NCBI GenBank assembly: GCA_020628145.1
Contig: JAHDFN010000017.1
Location: 1-33,834, forward strand
DNA from: Saprospiraceae bacterium
Lineage (GTDB): Bacteria; Bacteroidota; Bacteroidia; Chitinophagales; Saprospiraceae
Direction of reading: 5' to 3'
Length of the DNA: 33,834 bases
A program made the translations under genes and the position numbers. Below, piece after piece: positions 7,038 through 14,355 of the stretch (positions are counted from its first letter, which is position 1; each line of letters begins with the position of its first letter). The notes below the pieces were generated by a model. That model did not search any database, was not told where the DNA came from, and saw only the letters and a program-made list of their open reading frames with translations.

Positions 7038-9487
7038 GGTTTTTATTAACGGTCATATTATTATTTTTTTTCCGAATTTCATTTGCACAAAATGTAACAA
7101 TAAATGATTTGTTGTTGGCTGCTGAGGATTCCATTGCACAGAATATTTTCGAAGGGGCTTATTTGAAATGTGAAGAAGCCTTGACCTTGGGTTATTCGGA
7201 TGATGATAAGGGAGGTGTTCTCCGAGCATTGAATTTGATGTCTGAAATAAATCAGAGGCGGGGGCGTTTGGACAAGGAACTCCGAGTGGAACTGGAAATA
7301 TTGGATTGGTATGAAAAAAATAATAACAAGGAAGGTGTTTATAATTCCCATCTTGAATTAGCCGCTTTGTATCAGAAACAAAAATTATATGATAAATCTG
7401 CTGCATCATATCTGTCTGCAATTAAATATGCTGAGGAGGAGGAAGAAGAAATTTATATTAAGGAAAAATTGTGTGATGTTTATTTTCTGGATGAAAGATT
7501 TCCGGCTTCACGTAGAATGCGAGCTGTTATTGTGGAGCATTATCGGAAAAGGGGAGGGGTGGAAAATGAAATGTATCATCGACAGAAAATGGCAGATGGA
7601 TGGTCTGCACAAAATAATCACGACAAGGTCGTATCGGAATATTTGAAAATATATGATATCGCTGAGAATAATTTGGATTCGGTGAATATGGTAACCGCTG
7701 AAAATAATATCGGCATTGCTTATACGAAGAAAAAAAACTATCAAATAGCTTTGGAGTATTTTAAAAGAGCGGAGGATTTTTGTGATGGGAAAGATTGGGT
7801 GGATTTATCCGTGTTGTTTTCGAATATAGGGATCGCTTATAATAATATCGGAGATAATAAAAAAGCGATCATCTATTTGGATAAGGCAAAAGAATATACA
7901 AAGAACAGTATCCTTAAAGCAGATTTGGATCACAAGGTAGCAAAGATTTATCTTGGGGATAATGATTTGTATAATGCAGAACGGAGAATCAAGGATGCAA
8001 TTTATTCCGCATCAAAAGTGAAGGGGGGAGAGGTGTTGAGCAATGTCCTTGAAACCGGAGCCGAAATAGAAAAAAGATTGTATAATTTCGAGGGAGCTTT
8101 CAATATGTACAAGGAACATTTGAAATTGGCTCGGGTGTTTCTTTTGGAAGAAGAAAAGGAAACGCAAAGGTTGTTGGAAATCAAAACACAACTCGAACAA
8201 TCCGAAAAGGAAACCCGATTGGAATTAGCTTCAAGGGAGATCGAAGCCAATAGGTTGAAAGGCGAAAAGGAAAGACTTGCTTTCGAAAAGGCTACGCTCG
8301 AATTGGAAAAACGGAATATCGCACTTGAAAAAGCAAGGAAGGAAAAAGAAAATGCCTTGCTTGAACAAAAAAGGAAAGCACAAGAAGCGGAGTTGGCTAC
8401 ACAGGCGGCGGAATTGAAAAATAAAGAACTGGAAACCGAAGCACTCAGAAAACAAAAGGAACAAGAATTGGTTTTGGCCCAACAGCGATTGGATGCGGAA
8501 AAAAAAGCAAGGGAATTAGAAGAAAGTAAACGGCAACAGGCATTGCAACGTCTTGAAATAAAAGCTTCTCAGGATAGTATTTTATTGAAGGAACAGAAAT
8601 TGTTGGCTGCCGAAGAAAAAGAAAGGAATAAACAAAAACTATTGGAAAAACAACAGGCCGTTTCCAACCTGAACCGAATCGTAGCCTTCGTTGTCGGCTC
8701 ACTTTCCTTGTTGATTATAGGTTTGGTGCTTTGGTTTTTAAGATTGTCGAATAGGAAAAATAAAGAACTGGCCAATAAGAATGAAAAAATAGAAAAACAA
8801 AAAATCGAACTGGAAGAATCCAGGGATTTGATTGTGGAAGAACAGGAAAAATCAGAGAAATTATTATTGAATATTCTTCCTGCACCCATTGCCGCCGAAT
8901 TAAAGGAAGTCGGCATGGCAACACCACAGGTGTATGAACAGGTCAGTATTTTATTTACCGATTTTGCCGGTTTTACCAAAGTGTCTTATGAAATGTCTGC
9001 GGATGAACTCATCGATGATTTAAATACATGTTTTGTAGCATTCGACGAAATCGTAGAAAAATACGGCATGGAAAAAATAAAAACCATCGGTGATTCCTAC
9101 ATGTGTGCAGGTGGTGTTCCGATTCCGCTTTCCGTTCCTCCTTCCGATGTGGTTCGGGCAGCTTTGGAAATGCAGGAATTTATGAAAAAAAGATTGGTCG
9201 ATAAGGAAAAAGCCGAACAGGATTATTGGGGGACTAGAATTGGTATCCATACGGGAATCGTTGTGGCAGGTGTCGTAGGTAAAAATAAATTTGCTTATGA
9301 TATTTGGGGGAATGCGGTGAATGTTGCCAGCCGTATGGAATCCAATGCCGAAGTCAATTCGATTAATGTCTCAGAAGAAACCTATCAATTGATAAAGGAT
9401 GATTTCGAATGCGAATATCGGGGAGAATTCCATGTGAAAAATAAAGGGATGATGAAAATGTATAAGGTGATTGAAGCCAGGGAATAA
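7034..9487 (+). CDS. Receptor-type class III adenylate cyclase with TPRs
   Basis: An 817-residue membrane cyclase expected to make cAMP. Residues 1-19 form a signal peptide. Helical TPR repeats fill about 25-370 (clear units near NIGIAYTKKKNYQIALEYF and NIGIAYNNIGDNKKAIIYL). A long, highly charged coiled coil covers about 375-545, a transmembrane helix 549-569, a second coiled coil about 572-615, then the cyclase domain to the end. Metal-binding D643 (LFTDFAGF) and D687 (TIGDSYM), adenine-selecting K683 and D756 (YDIWGN), and transition-state N763 and R767 are all present; the Lys/Asp pair favours ATP over GTP. Topology predicts periplasmic TPRs and a cytoplasmic catalytic domain. Translation is probably coupled to the upstream TonB-dependent receptor through the ATGA overlap. 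Converges on the FkbM gene with 2 bp between stop codons. Confidence 0.93.
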   Translation: MRFLLTVILLFFFRISFAQNVTINDLLLAAEDSIAQNIFEGAYLKCEEALTLGYSDDDKGGVLRALNLMSEINQRRGRLDKELRVELEILDWYEKNNNKEGVYNSHLELAALYQKQKLYDKSAASYLSAIKYAEEEEEEIYIKEKLCDVYFLDERFPASRRMRAVIVEHYRKRGGVENEMYHRQKMADGWSAQNNHDKVVSEYLKIYDIAENNLDSVNMVTAENNIGIAYTKKKNYQIALEYFKRAEDFCDGKDWVDLSVLFSNIGIAYNNIGDNKKAIIYLDKAKEYTKNSILKADLDHKVAKIYLGDNDLYNAERRIKDAIYSASKVKGGEVLSNVLETGAEIEKRLYNFEGAFNMYKEHLKLARVFLLEEEKETQRLLEIKTQLEQSEKETRLELASREIEANRLKGEKERLAFEKATLELEKRNIALEKARKEKENALLEQKRKAQEAELATQAAELKNKELETEALRKQKEQELVLAQQRLDAEKKARELEESKRQQALQRLEIKASQDSILLKEQKLLAAEEKERNKQKLLEKQQAVSNLNRIVAFVVGSLSLLIIGLVLWFLRLSNRKNKELANKNEKIEKQKIELEESRDLIVEEQEKSEKLLLNILPAPIAAELKEVGMATPQVYEQVSILFTDFAGFTKVSYEMSADELIDDLNTCFVAFDEIVEKYGMEKIKTIGDSYMCAGGVPIPLSVPPSDVVRAALEMQEFMKKRLVDKEKAEQDYWGTRIGIHTGIVVAGVVGKNKFAYDIWGNAVNVASRMESNAEVNSINVSEETYQLIKDDFECEYRGEFHVKNKGMMKMYKVIEARE

Positions 9488-9489
9488 TA

Positions 9490-10224
9490 TCATTCGAAAA
9501 TGAAATTATTTACATAGCCCTCTCCTTTCCAAAATTCCCCGTTCCCTGTTTTTTGATGTTTTTTTAAATCGAATTTTTTTAAATCCGTTTTGGTTTTGTC
9601 AAAGAAAAAATATCCTTGATATCCGAGGGAAAATAACCATTCGAAAATACCATGAATATCCCCTTCGTTCAAGTGTCGGTTTTCACATTCCATTAGAATT
9701 TTAGGATGTGATTTTTTTAAAATTCCGAATCCTCCTTCCAGTACTTTTTTTTCATGTCCCTCCACATCTATTTTTATGAAATCCGGGAAAATATTCTTTT
9801 CGAAAAAGTAATCATCTAGTGTTGTGGTTTCTATTTTGGTTTTTGTGAATTCCTCATCCGTTGTCAAACTATCAATTCTGGCTCCCGGAGATGTGGTTTT
9901 GTTTTTTCCGGGGATATGGAAAAACGCATCTCCCCTTAGATTCGAAACCCCTTTTTTTTCTATGATGATGTTTTGATGACCTGAATATATTTTTTTTAAA
10001 TAATCATAAAGTGAAGCCTGTGGCTCGAAGGCAAAAACCCTTCCCGTTTCTCCAACACTTTTTTTCATCCAATACAGATACGCCCCCTTATGGCAACCAA
10101 TATCCACTGCCGTCGCTCCTTTCTTCAAATTCAGAATAAGGTATTCTATCTCCGCAGGATCAACGGAACGACGATAACGGAAAGCCCTATGGATATACTT
10201 TATTTTTCCGAACATGTTTGTCAT
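9490..10224 (-). CDS. FkbM family SAM-dependent methyltransferase
   Basis: A 244-residue methyltransferase of the FkbM family, often acting on sugars of surface glycans. The SAM-binding motif is AVDIGCHKGAY (39-49), followed by the acidic VFAFEPQ after strand 2; the family-typical FIKIDVEGHEKKVLEGG comes near residue 160. No signal peptide. A second in-frame ATG lies at codon 4 (10215). The start is only 6 nt downstream of the perfect hairpin 10231-10266, which ends the preceding minus-strand gene; no promoter box was seen between, so expression either reads through the hairpin or starts from an unrecognised promoter. Sugar-modifying and glycosyltransferase genes lie further along (11936-14173, 16789-17739), consistent with glycan decoration. 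Confidence 0.88.
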   Translation of the reverse strand: MTNMFGKIKYIHRAFRYRRSVDPAEIEYLILNLKKGATAVDIGCHKGAYLYWMKKSVGETGRVFAFEPQASLYDYLKKIYSGHQNIIIEKKGVSNLRGDAFFHIPGKNKTTSPGARIDSLTTDEEFTKTKIETTTLDDYFFEKNIFPDFIKIDVEGHEKKVLEGGFGILKKSHPKILMECENRHLNEGDIHGIFEWLFSLGYQGYFFFDKTKTDLKKFDLKKHQKTGNGEFWKGEGYVNNFIFE

Positions 10225-10230
10225 AATAAA

Positions 10231-10266
10231 AACAATCCCGGATTCAATACTGAATCCGGGATTGTT
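10231..10266 (-). terminator. Perfect 16-bp hairpin terminator ahead of the FkbM gene
   Basis: Bases 10231-10246 and 10251-10266 are exact inverted repeats (core AATCCCGGATTCA) with a 4-nt loop. On the minus strand the stem is followed by TTTTATT. It lies 20 bp after the stop of the PKD/T9SS gene and immediately before the FkbM start codon, so it can act as terminator for the first and possibly as a read-through attenuator for the second. Confidence 0.85.
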
Positions 10267-10286
10267 AAATCAAAATCCAAAGGGTT

Positions 10287-11837
10287 TTATTTAATCATGA
10301 TTTTCTTAACCGTAGATTTATTATCCTCTATGTTGATTATTTTGAAATAATAATTCCCCTGACTTAAATCCTGAAGGAAAACCGTATTGTCTCCGGATCT
10401 TAAATGATCCAAGCTACTCACTTCACGACCTATGGCATCGAAGATGACCAATTCATAATGGCCGGTGTTTTCTTCTATTTTGATTTGTACGAAATCATCA
10501 GCAGGGTTAGGGAAGATTTCCAATGCAACTTCATTCTTAGGTGTGAAAATAGAAGTGGTGAAAGTAACAGTCACATCCGCACAATACGTATCGGAACCAC
10601 TGGAATTACTTGCCGTAAGACAAACGGTATAAGTATCCTCACTGGCATAGGTATGCATAGGATTCTGCTCTGTGGAAGTAATGCCATCACCAAAATCCCA
10701 AGACCAGGATGTAGGTTCGTTTGTAGATAAATCGGTAAAACTCACATCTCCATCATTCGCTCCATCCATATTGCTGAAAGACGCCATTGGAGCCACGACC
10801 ACCATTATCGTTTCACAGTAGGTATCCGTACCACCTAGATTGGTTACGGTCATGCAGACTTCATAAGTACCGGTTTGAGTATAGATATGTGTAGGGTTGG
10901 CCTCGTTAGAAGTCGTGCCGTCACCGAAATCCCAAGCATGACTGCTCGGCATGTTGGTGGACTGGTCTGTAAAGTCTATGCCGTCAGAGCCATTGTCCAT
11001 ATAGGTGAATGAAGCAACAGGTGCTACAACTGTTGTATTGAGGTTCGCATAGTCGATGCTGGTAACATTCGTCGTACCGGGTTCCACATTCATTGTCATG
11101 ATAGGGCCTTTGGTTTCTTCTGCCAACCACTCATATGATTCTTCAATAGCCGGACCGCCAAAACCCGCCACATCCGGCGGAACGGGAGTCCATATTCCGA
11201 AAGCCAGGGCTTCTATCTCATCAGTATAATCATCAACGATATGGTTTCTTAGTGTTTGGAAATCTCCGAATGTCGTTTGTAAGGTTCCATATCCGTCAGT
11301 GGTTACGGTTATTGTTCCTGTACGGGTGATTCGAACCGAATCAGCCAATGGAATACCGATTAACGATGCTGGAACCGTTGCGGAGAAACCATAATCATCT
11401 GAAATAGTCGTATTATAAGTGACCGGGAATTCATAAAATCGTTGATTGTTTGAATAGGGCAAGGATAAAGGTGCTCCCGTACCTAGAATATCCGATGCAA
11501 TCCCTTCCAACTCCATATGGGCGGAAGTGACATCAAAGAATAAATAAGTAGAACCGTCTCCGAAAATATCCAAGGCCAATTCGGAATTAGGGAAATCTCC
11601 ACCATTTGGCGTATTTCCGGGAAGGGCATAGACGATGTCGGAAAAAGTGTGGACATTCAATTCCGTAAAAGACCACATCATATCAGCTCCGCCTGCTCCG
11701 GGGGTAACCTCGGGCATCGTATCTGTGATGAATGAGTAAGTCTCTCCCGGAATAGCTACATCCAAGGAGTCGAATGTGATTTGTGCTTGTAGGAAAAATG
11801 GGGTAATGAATAGAAGTAGAGTCTGTAGAAATTTCAT
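10287..11837 (-). CDS. Secreted PKD-repeat protein with T9SS sorting domain
   Basis: A 516-residue exported protein. Residues 1-19 form a signal peptide (ending LQAQ). About 20-270 is an unrecognised beta-rich region. Two PKD domains follow at about 275-350 and 352-428, each with the hallmark WDFGDG, an (N/S)P-H-Y segment (NPTHIYTQTGTY and NPMHTYASEDTY) and one Cys pair. Residues about 440-516 are a type A T9SS C-terminal domain: FPNPADDFVQI, then LSQGNYYFKII and a basic end. Such proteins cross the outer membrane through T9SS and are usually anchored to the surface or released. Function may be adhesion or matrix binding; no enzyme motif was seen. It has its own promoter box (11860-11867) and terminator (10231-10266). 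Confidence 0.9.
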   Translation of the reverse strand: MKFLQTLLLFITPFFLQAQITFDSLDVAIPGETYSFITDTMPEVTPGAGGADMMWSFTELNVHTFSDIVYALPGNTPNGGDFPNSELALDIFGDGSTYLFFDVTSAHMELEGIASDILGTGAPLSLPYSNNQRFYEFPVTYNTTISDDYGFSATVPASLIGIPLADSVRITRTGTITVTTDGYGTLQTTFGDFQTLRNHIVDDYTDEIEALAFGIWTPVPPDVAGFGGPAIEESYEWLAEETKGPIMTMNVEPGTTNVTSIDYANLNTTVVAPVASFTYMDNGSDGIDFTDQSTNMPSSHAWDFGDGTTSNEANPTHIYTQTGTYEVCMTVTNLGGTDTYCETIMVVVAPMASFSNMDGANDGDVSFTDLSTNEPTSWSWDFGDGITSTEQNPMHTYASEDTYTVCLTASNSSGSDTYCADVTVTFTTSIFTPKNEVALEIFPNPADDFVQIKIEENTGHYELVIFDAIGREVSSLDHLRSGDNTVFLQDLSQGNYYFKIINIEDNKSTVKKIMIK

Positions 11838-11859
11838 ATTACTTGTTATTTTGCGGCTG

Positions 11860-11867
11860 CAAAGGTA
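11860..11867 (-). promoter_or_regulatory. -7 promoter box TACCTTTG of the PKD/T9SS gene
   Basis: On the minus strand TACCTTTG is followed by CAGCCGC and lies 22 nt before the ATG at 11837. It matches the Bacteroidota sigma-70 -7 consensus TAnnTTTG exactly. No clear -33 TTG is visible at the usual distance. The predicted leader is short, about 18 nt. Confidence 0.6.
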
Positions 11868-11935
11868 GTAATAAATTCTCTTCTTTTTTAAAATTTAAGA
11901 TGTAAGTTGTTAAGGATGAAGACCTTTGGCTGGTT

Positions 11936-12913
11936 TTAGATTTTTCCTCCCTTTTTTGCCCTGAAATAACTGATCATATCCACAATCGTAGTTTCTATAT
12001 CATATTTCTGCTCCCATCCCGTATCCCTGATTAATTTCCCCGAATCACCATAAATGATGGGTTCGTCTGATGGCCGCATCAGTATAGGATCGACGAATAA
12101 GCCGAAATCCTTTCCGATTTCATTTTTGATGATGGGGATGAGGTCGGCAATTTTATAGACTTTCTGACCACAAATATTGTATTCTTCCCCCCAACGGCCT
12201 TTTTCGGATAGAAGATGTAAGGCAATGATCAAGTCCCTCACATCGGTTAGCGAACGGCGGGTTTCGATATTACCGACCCTGAGTTTTTCTTCCCTTCCGG
12301 CTTCAATGTCAACTGCTCGTCCTGTAAAGTCGGAAAGAACGTCATTTACCTTTCTCGGCCCGGTCGTATTGAATATCCTGGCACGGATGGTTCTGATTTT
12401 ATCATTGTAGAAATATTGGTAAGCCAATAAGTCCTGAGATACTTTGGATACACCATAAGGATGAAGGGGCAATAACTCCGTTTTTTCCTTGACCGGGGTA
12501 TTTTCAGGAGTAAGGGACGCACCATATTCCGCACTGGAACAGGCCACAACCACAACCGGATCATAGTCGGGATGAGTGGCCCTTACTATCTTGATGGCTT
12601 CAAAAACATTGACGGTTCCATTCACATTGATATCCATCGTTTCCTGAGGGCGTTCCCACGAAACCGTAGGGTAGCTTTGTGCTGCCAGATGGTAGATCTT
12701 ATCCGGTCGGTATTGTAGGATGACCTTGAGTACGCCTTGGAAGTACCTGACATCGCACTCGCTCAGTATTGCCTTATCCCTCACCTCATTGATATCGGTG
12801 GTCGGTTTGTAGTAAGTACCTATGATTTGTTCCGGACCGAATCCTTTATGGGCATAGTAATCGATAAGATGGGAGCCAACCATGCCTCCTGCTCCGGTAA
12901 TATATATGGTCAT
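11936..12913 (-). CDS. NAD(P)-dependent sugar-nucleotide reductase/epimerase, Rmd-like
   Basis: A 325-residue extended short-chain dehydrogenase. The Rossmann dinucleotide motif is TGAGGMVGSHL (6-16); catalytic S126/S127 lie in ACSSAEYG, and the YxxxK pair is Y153/K157 (YGVSK). The later sequence (GNIETRRSLTDVRD, then YNICGQ, LMRPSDEPI and DTGW) is closest to GDP-6-deoxy-D-lyxo-4-hexulose reductase (Rmd) and its dehydratase relative Gmd. It would supply a deoxyhexose nucleotide sugar for surface glycans. Gmd cannot be excluded from motifs alone, and no partner dehydratase is in the window. Divergent from the GT4 glycosyltransferase, with which it probably shares a pathway. Confidence 0.8.
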   Translation of the reverse strand: MTIYITGAGGMVGSHLIDYYAHKGFGPEQIIGTYYKPTTDINEVRDKAILSECDVRYFQGVLKVILQYRPDKIYHLAAQSYPTVSWERPQETMDINVNGTVNVFEAIKIVRATHPDYDPVVVVACSSAEYGASLTPENTPVKEKTELLPLHPYGVSKVSQDLLAYQYFYNDKIRTIRARIFNTTGPRKVNDVLSDFTGRAVDIEAGREEKLRVGNIETRRSLTDVRDLIIALHLLSEKGRWGEEYNICGQKVYKIADLIPIIKNEIGKDFGLFVDPILMRPSDEPIIYGDSGKLIRDTGWEQKYDIETTIVDMISYFRAKKGGKI

Positions 12914-13024
12914 TCGAACGGATTGTGTCTAAGAAACCTGTTTATTGGCAAAATGCAATTATTTCCGATATGCTGTTGGATGATAATCAAAAAGATTTGA
13001 TCTTGCGGCCACAAATTTAAACGA

Positions 13025-14173
13025 ATGAAACCACATATCATACTCATAGGCCCCACTTTTCCCTATAGGGGAGGGAACTCGCTTTTCATGTCTCATTTGT
13101 ATGGAATGTTGGTGAAGGAATTCAAGGTGACTTTCCTCAATTTCAATTTGATGTATCCTTCCCTGTTGTTTCCGGGGAAAACCCAATTGGATGAAAGTGG
13201 TGAACATTTCGAACAGGTGCCCAGCCAACGGATTATCAATTCCATGAATCCGATTAGTTGGAGGAAAACAGCAGCGGCTATTAATCGGTTAAATCCGGAT
13301 TTGGTCGTCTTTGATTGGTGGCAACCCTATTTCGGCCCTTGCTACCGGGGCATTTCAGGAGGCTTGACAAAGGTATTGAAATCCAAAATCGTTTTCATTA
13401 CCGAAAATGTCATTTCACATGAAAGCAGAGCCATTGACAAATTCCTGACCAATTGGGGCTTGAAACACGCTAAGGCATTCTTGGCCTTATCCGGAAAGGT
13501 AGAAAAGGAATTGGCTTCCCGTACCCAGGGGCGTAAGGTCTATCGTTCTGAATTACCCAATTACGGTTGGTACACATTGGATGAAGATTTCGATAAGGGA
13601 AAAGCCAAAGAGGAATTGGGTTTCGCTAAGGATGATATCGTACTGCTGTTTTTCGGATATGTAAGGAAGTATAAGGGCTTGGATATTCTTTTGGAAGCTT
13701 TCGCCGAATTAAGCAAAATACATCCTGACTACCGTTTGCTCATTGCGGGTGAATTTTACGATCCTGTAGCACCCTATGAAAATATTATTCGTAAAAACGG
13801 TTTGTCAAGTAAAGTGAAAATCGTCAATCAGTATGTACCCAATGAAGAAGTCGCCCAATACTTTACCTTGTCCGAAGTGGTTGTGCTTCCCTATAGAAGT
13901 GCAACACAAAGTGGAATTCTGAGTATTGCTTCTGCATATGAAAAACCGGTGATCATTACGGCCGTTGGCGGACTACCCGAATTCGTTGACGATGGCCAAA
14001 CGGGAATTTTGGTTGATACTCCTGATAAGGATGCGGTTGTGCAAGGGATAAAACGATATTTTAAATTGAAACCTACAGTAGATTTTTCAGGAAATATTGC
14101 CAGGAAAAACCAGGGCAATGGTTTCGACAATATCATTTCCATTTTCAAGGAAATGTTAGCGGATTTATCCTGA
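13025..14173 (+). CDS. GT4-family glycosyltransferase
   Basis: A 382-residue GT-B fold glycosyltransferase of family 4. The N-terminal domain starts with the acceptor-side loop IGPTFPYRGGNS. The C-terminal nucleotide-sugar domain shows FFGYVRKYKGLDILLEAF, LLIAGEF and VLPYRSATQSGILSIASA; the last is the position of the E-x7-E region, here with Gln-Ser-Gly in place of the first acidic residue, as in several GT4 subfamilies. AVGGLPEFVDDGQTGILV follows near the end. No transmembrane helix, so it would act at the inner face of the membrane. Acceptor and donor are unknown. It is divergent from the Rmd-like gene (111 bp between starts), and a glycan-assembly role is inferred from that neighbour. Confidence 0.9.
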   Translation: MKPHIILIGPTFPYRGGNSLFMSHLYGMLVKEFKVTFLNFNLMYPSLLFPGKTQLDESGEHFEQVPSQRIINSMNPISWRKTAAAINRLNPDLVVFDWWQPYFGPCYRGISGGLTKVLKSKIVFITENVISHESRAIDKFLTNWGLKHAKAFLALSGKVEKELASRTQGRKVYRSELPNYGWYTLDEDFDKGKAKEELGFAKDDIVLLFFGYVRKYKGLDILLEAFAELSKIHPDYRLLIAGEFYDPVAPYENIIRKNGLSSKVKIVNQYVPNEEVAQYFTLSEVVVLPYRSATQSGILSIASAYEKPVIITAVGGLPEFVDDGQTGILVDTPDKDAVVQGIKRYFKLKPTVDFSGNIARKNQGNGFDNIISIFKEMLADLS

Positions 14174-14355
14174 ATGAACCTTTGTGAATTACCTCCTGAA
14201 AAATTGAATGTTTGTTAATGCAGCATTGAATTAATTATTCCTTCTATTCTTTGATTATATTTAACGATAGCTTAAATTAAGCTTCTAGCCCATTCCTCCT
14301 TTCCTCTTTTACCAAATGTATAGCTGTAATTCAATGCGCTTAAATTACAATCATT

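Noticed and set aside
14221-14343. Distant inverted repeat GCATTGAATTA / TAATTCAATGC before the M43 gene
   Set aside because: Arms of 11 bp in an AT-rich gap about 110 bp apart can arise by chance; no loop or T-run supports a structure.
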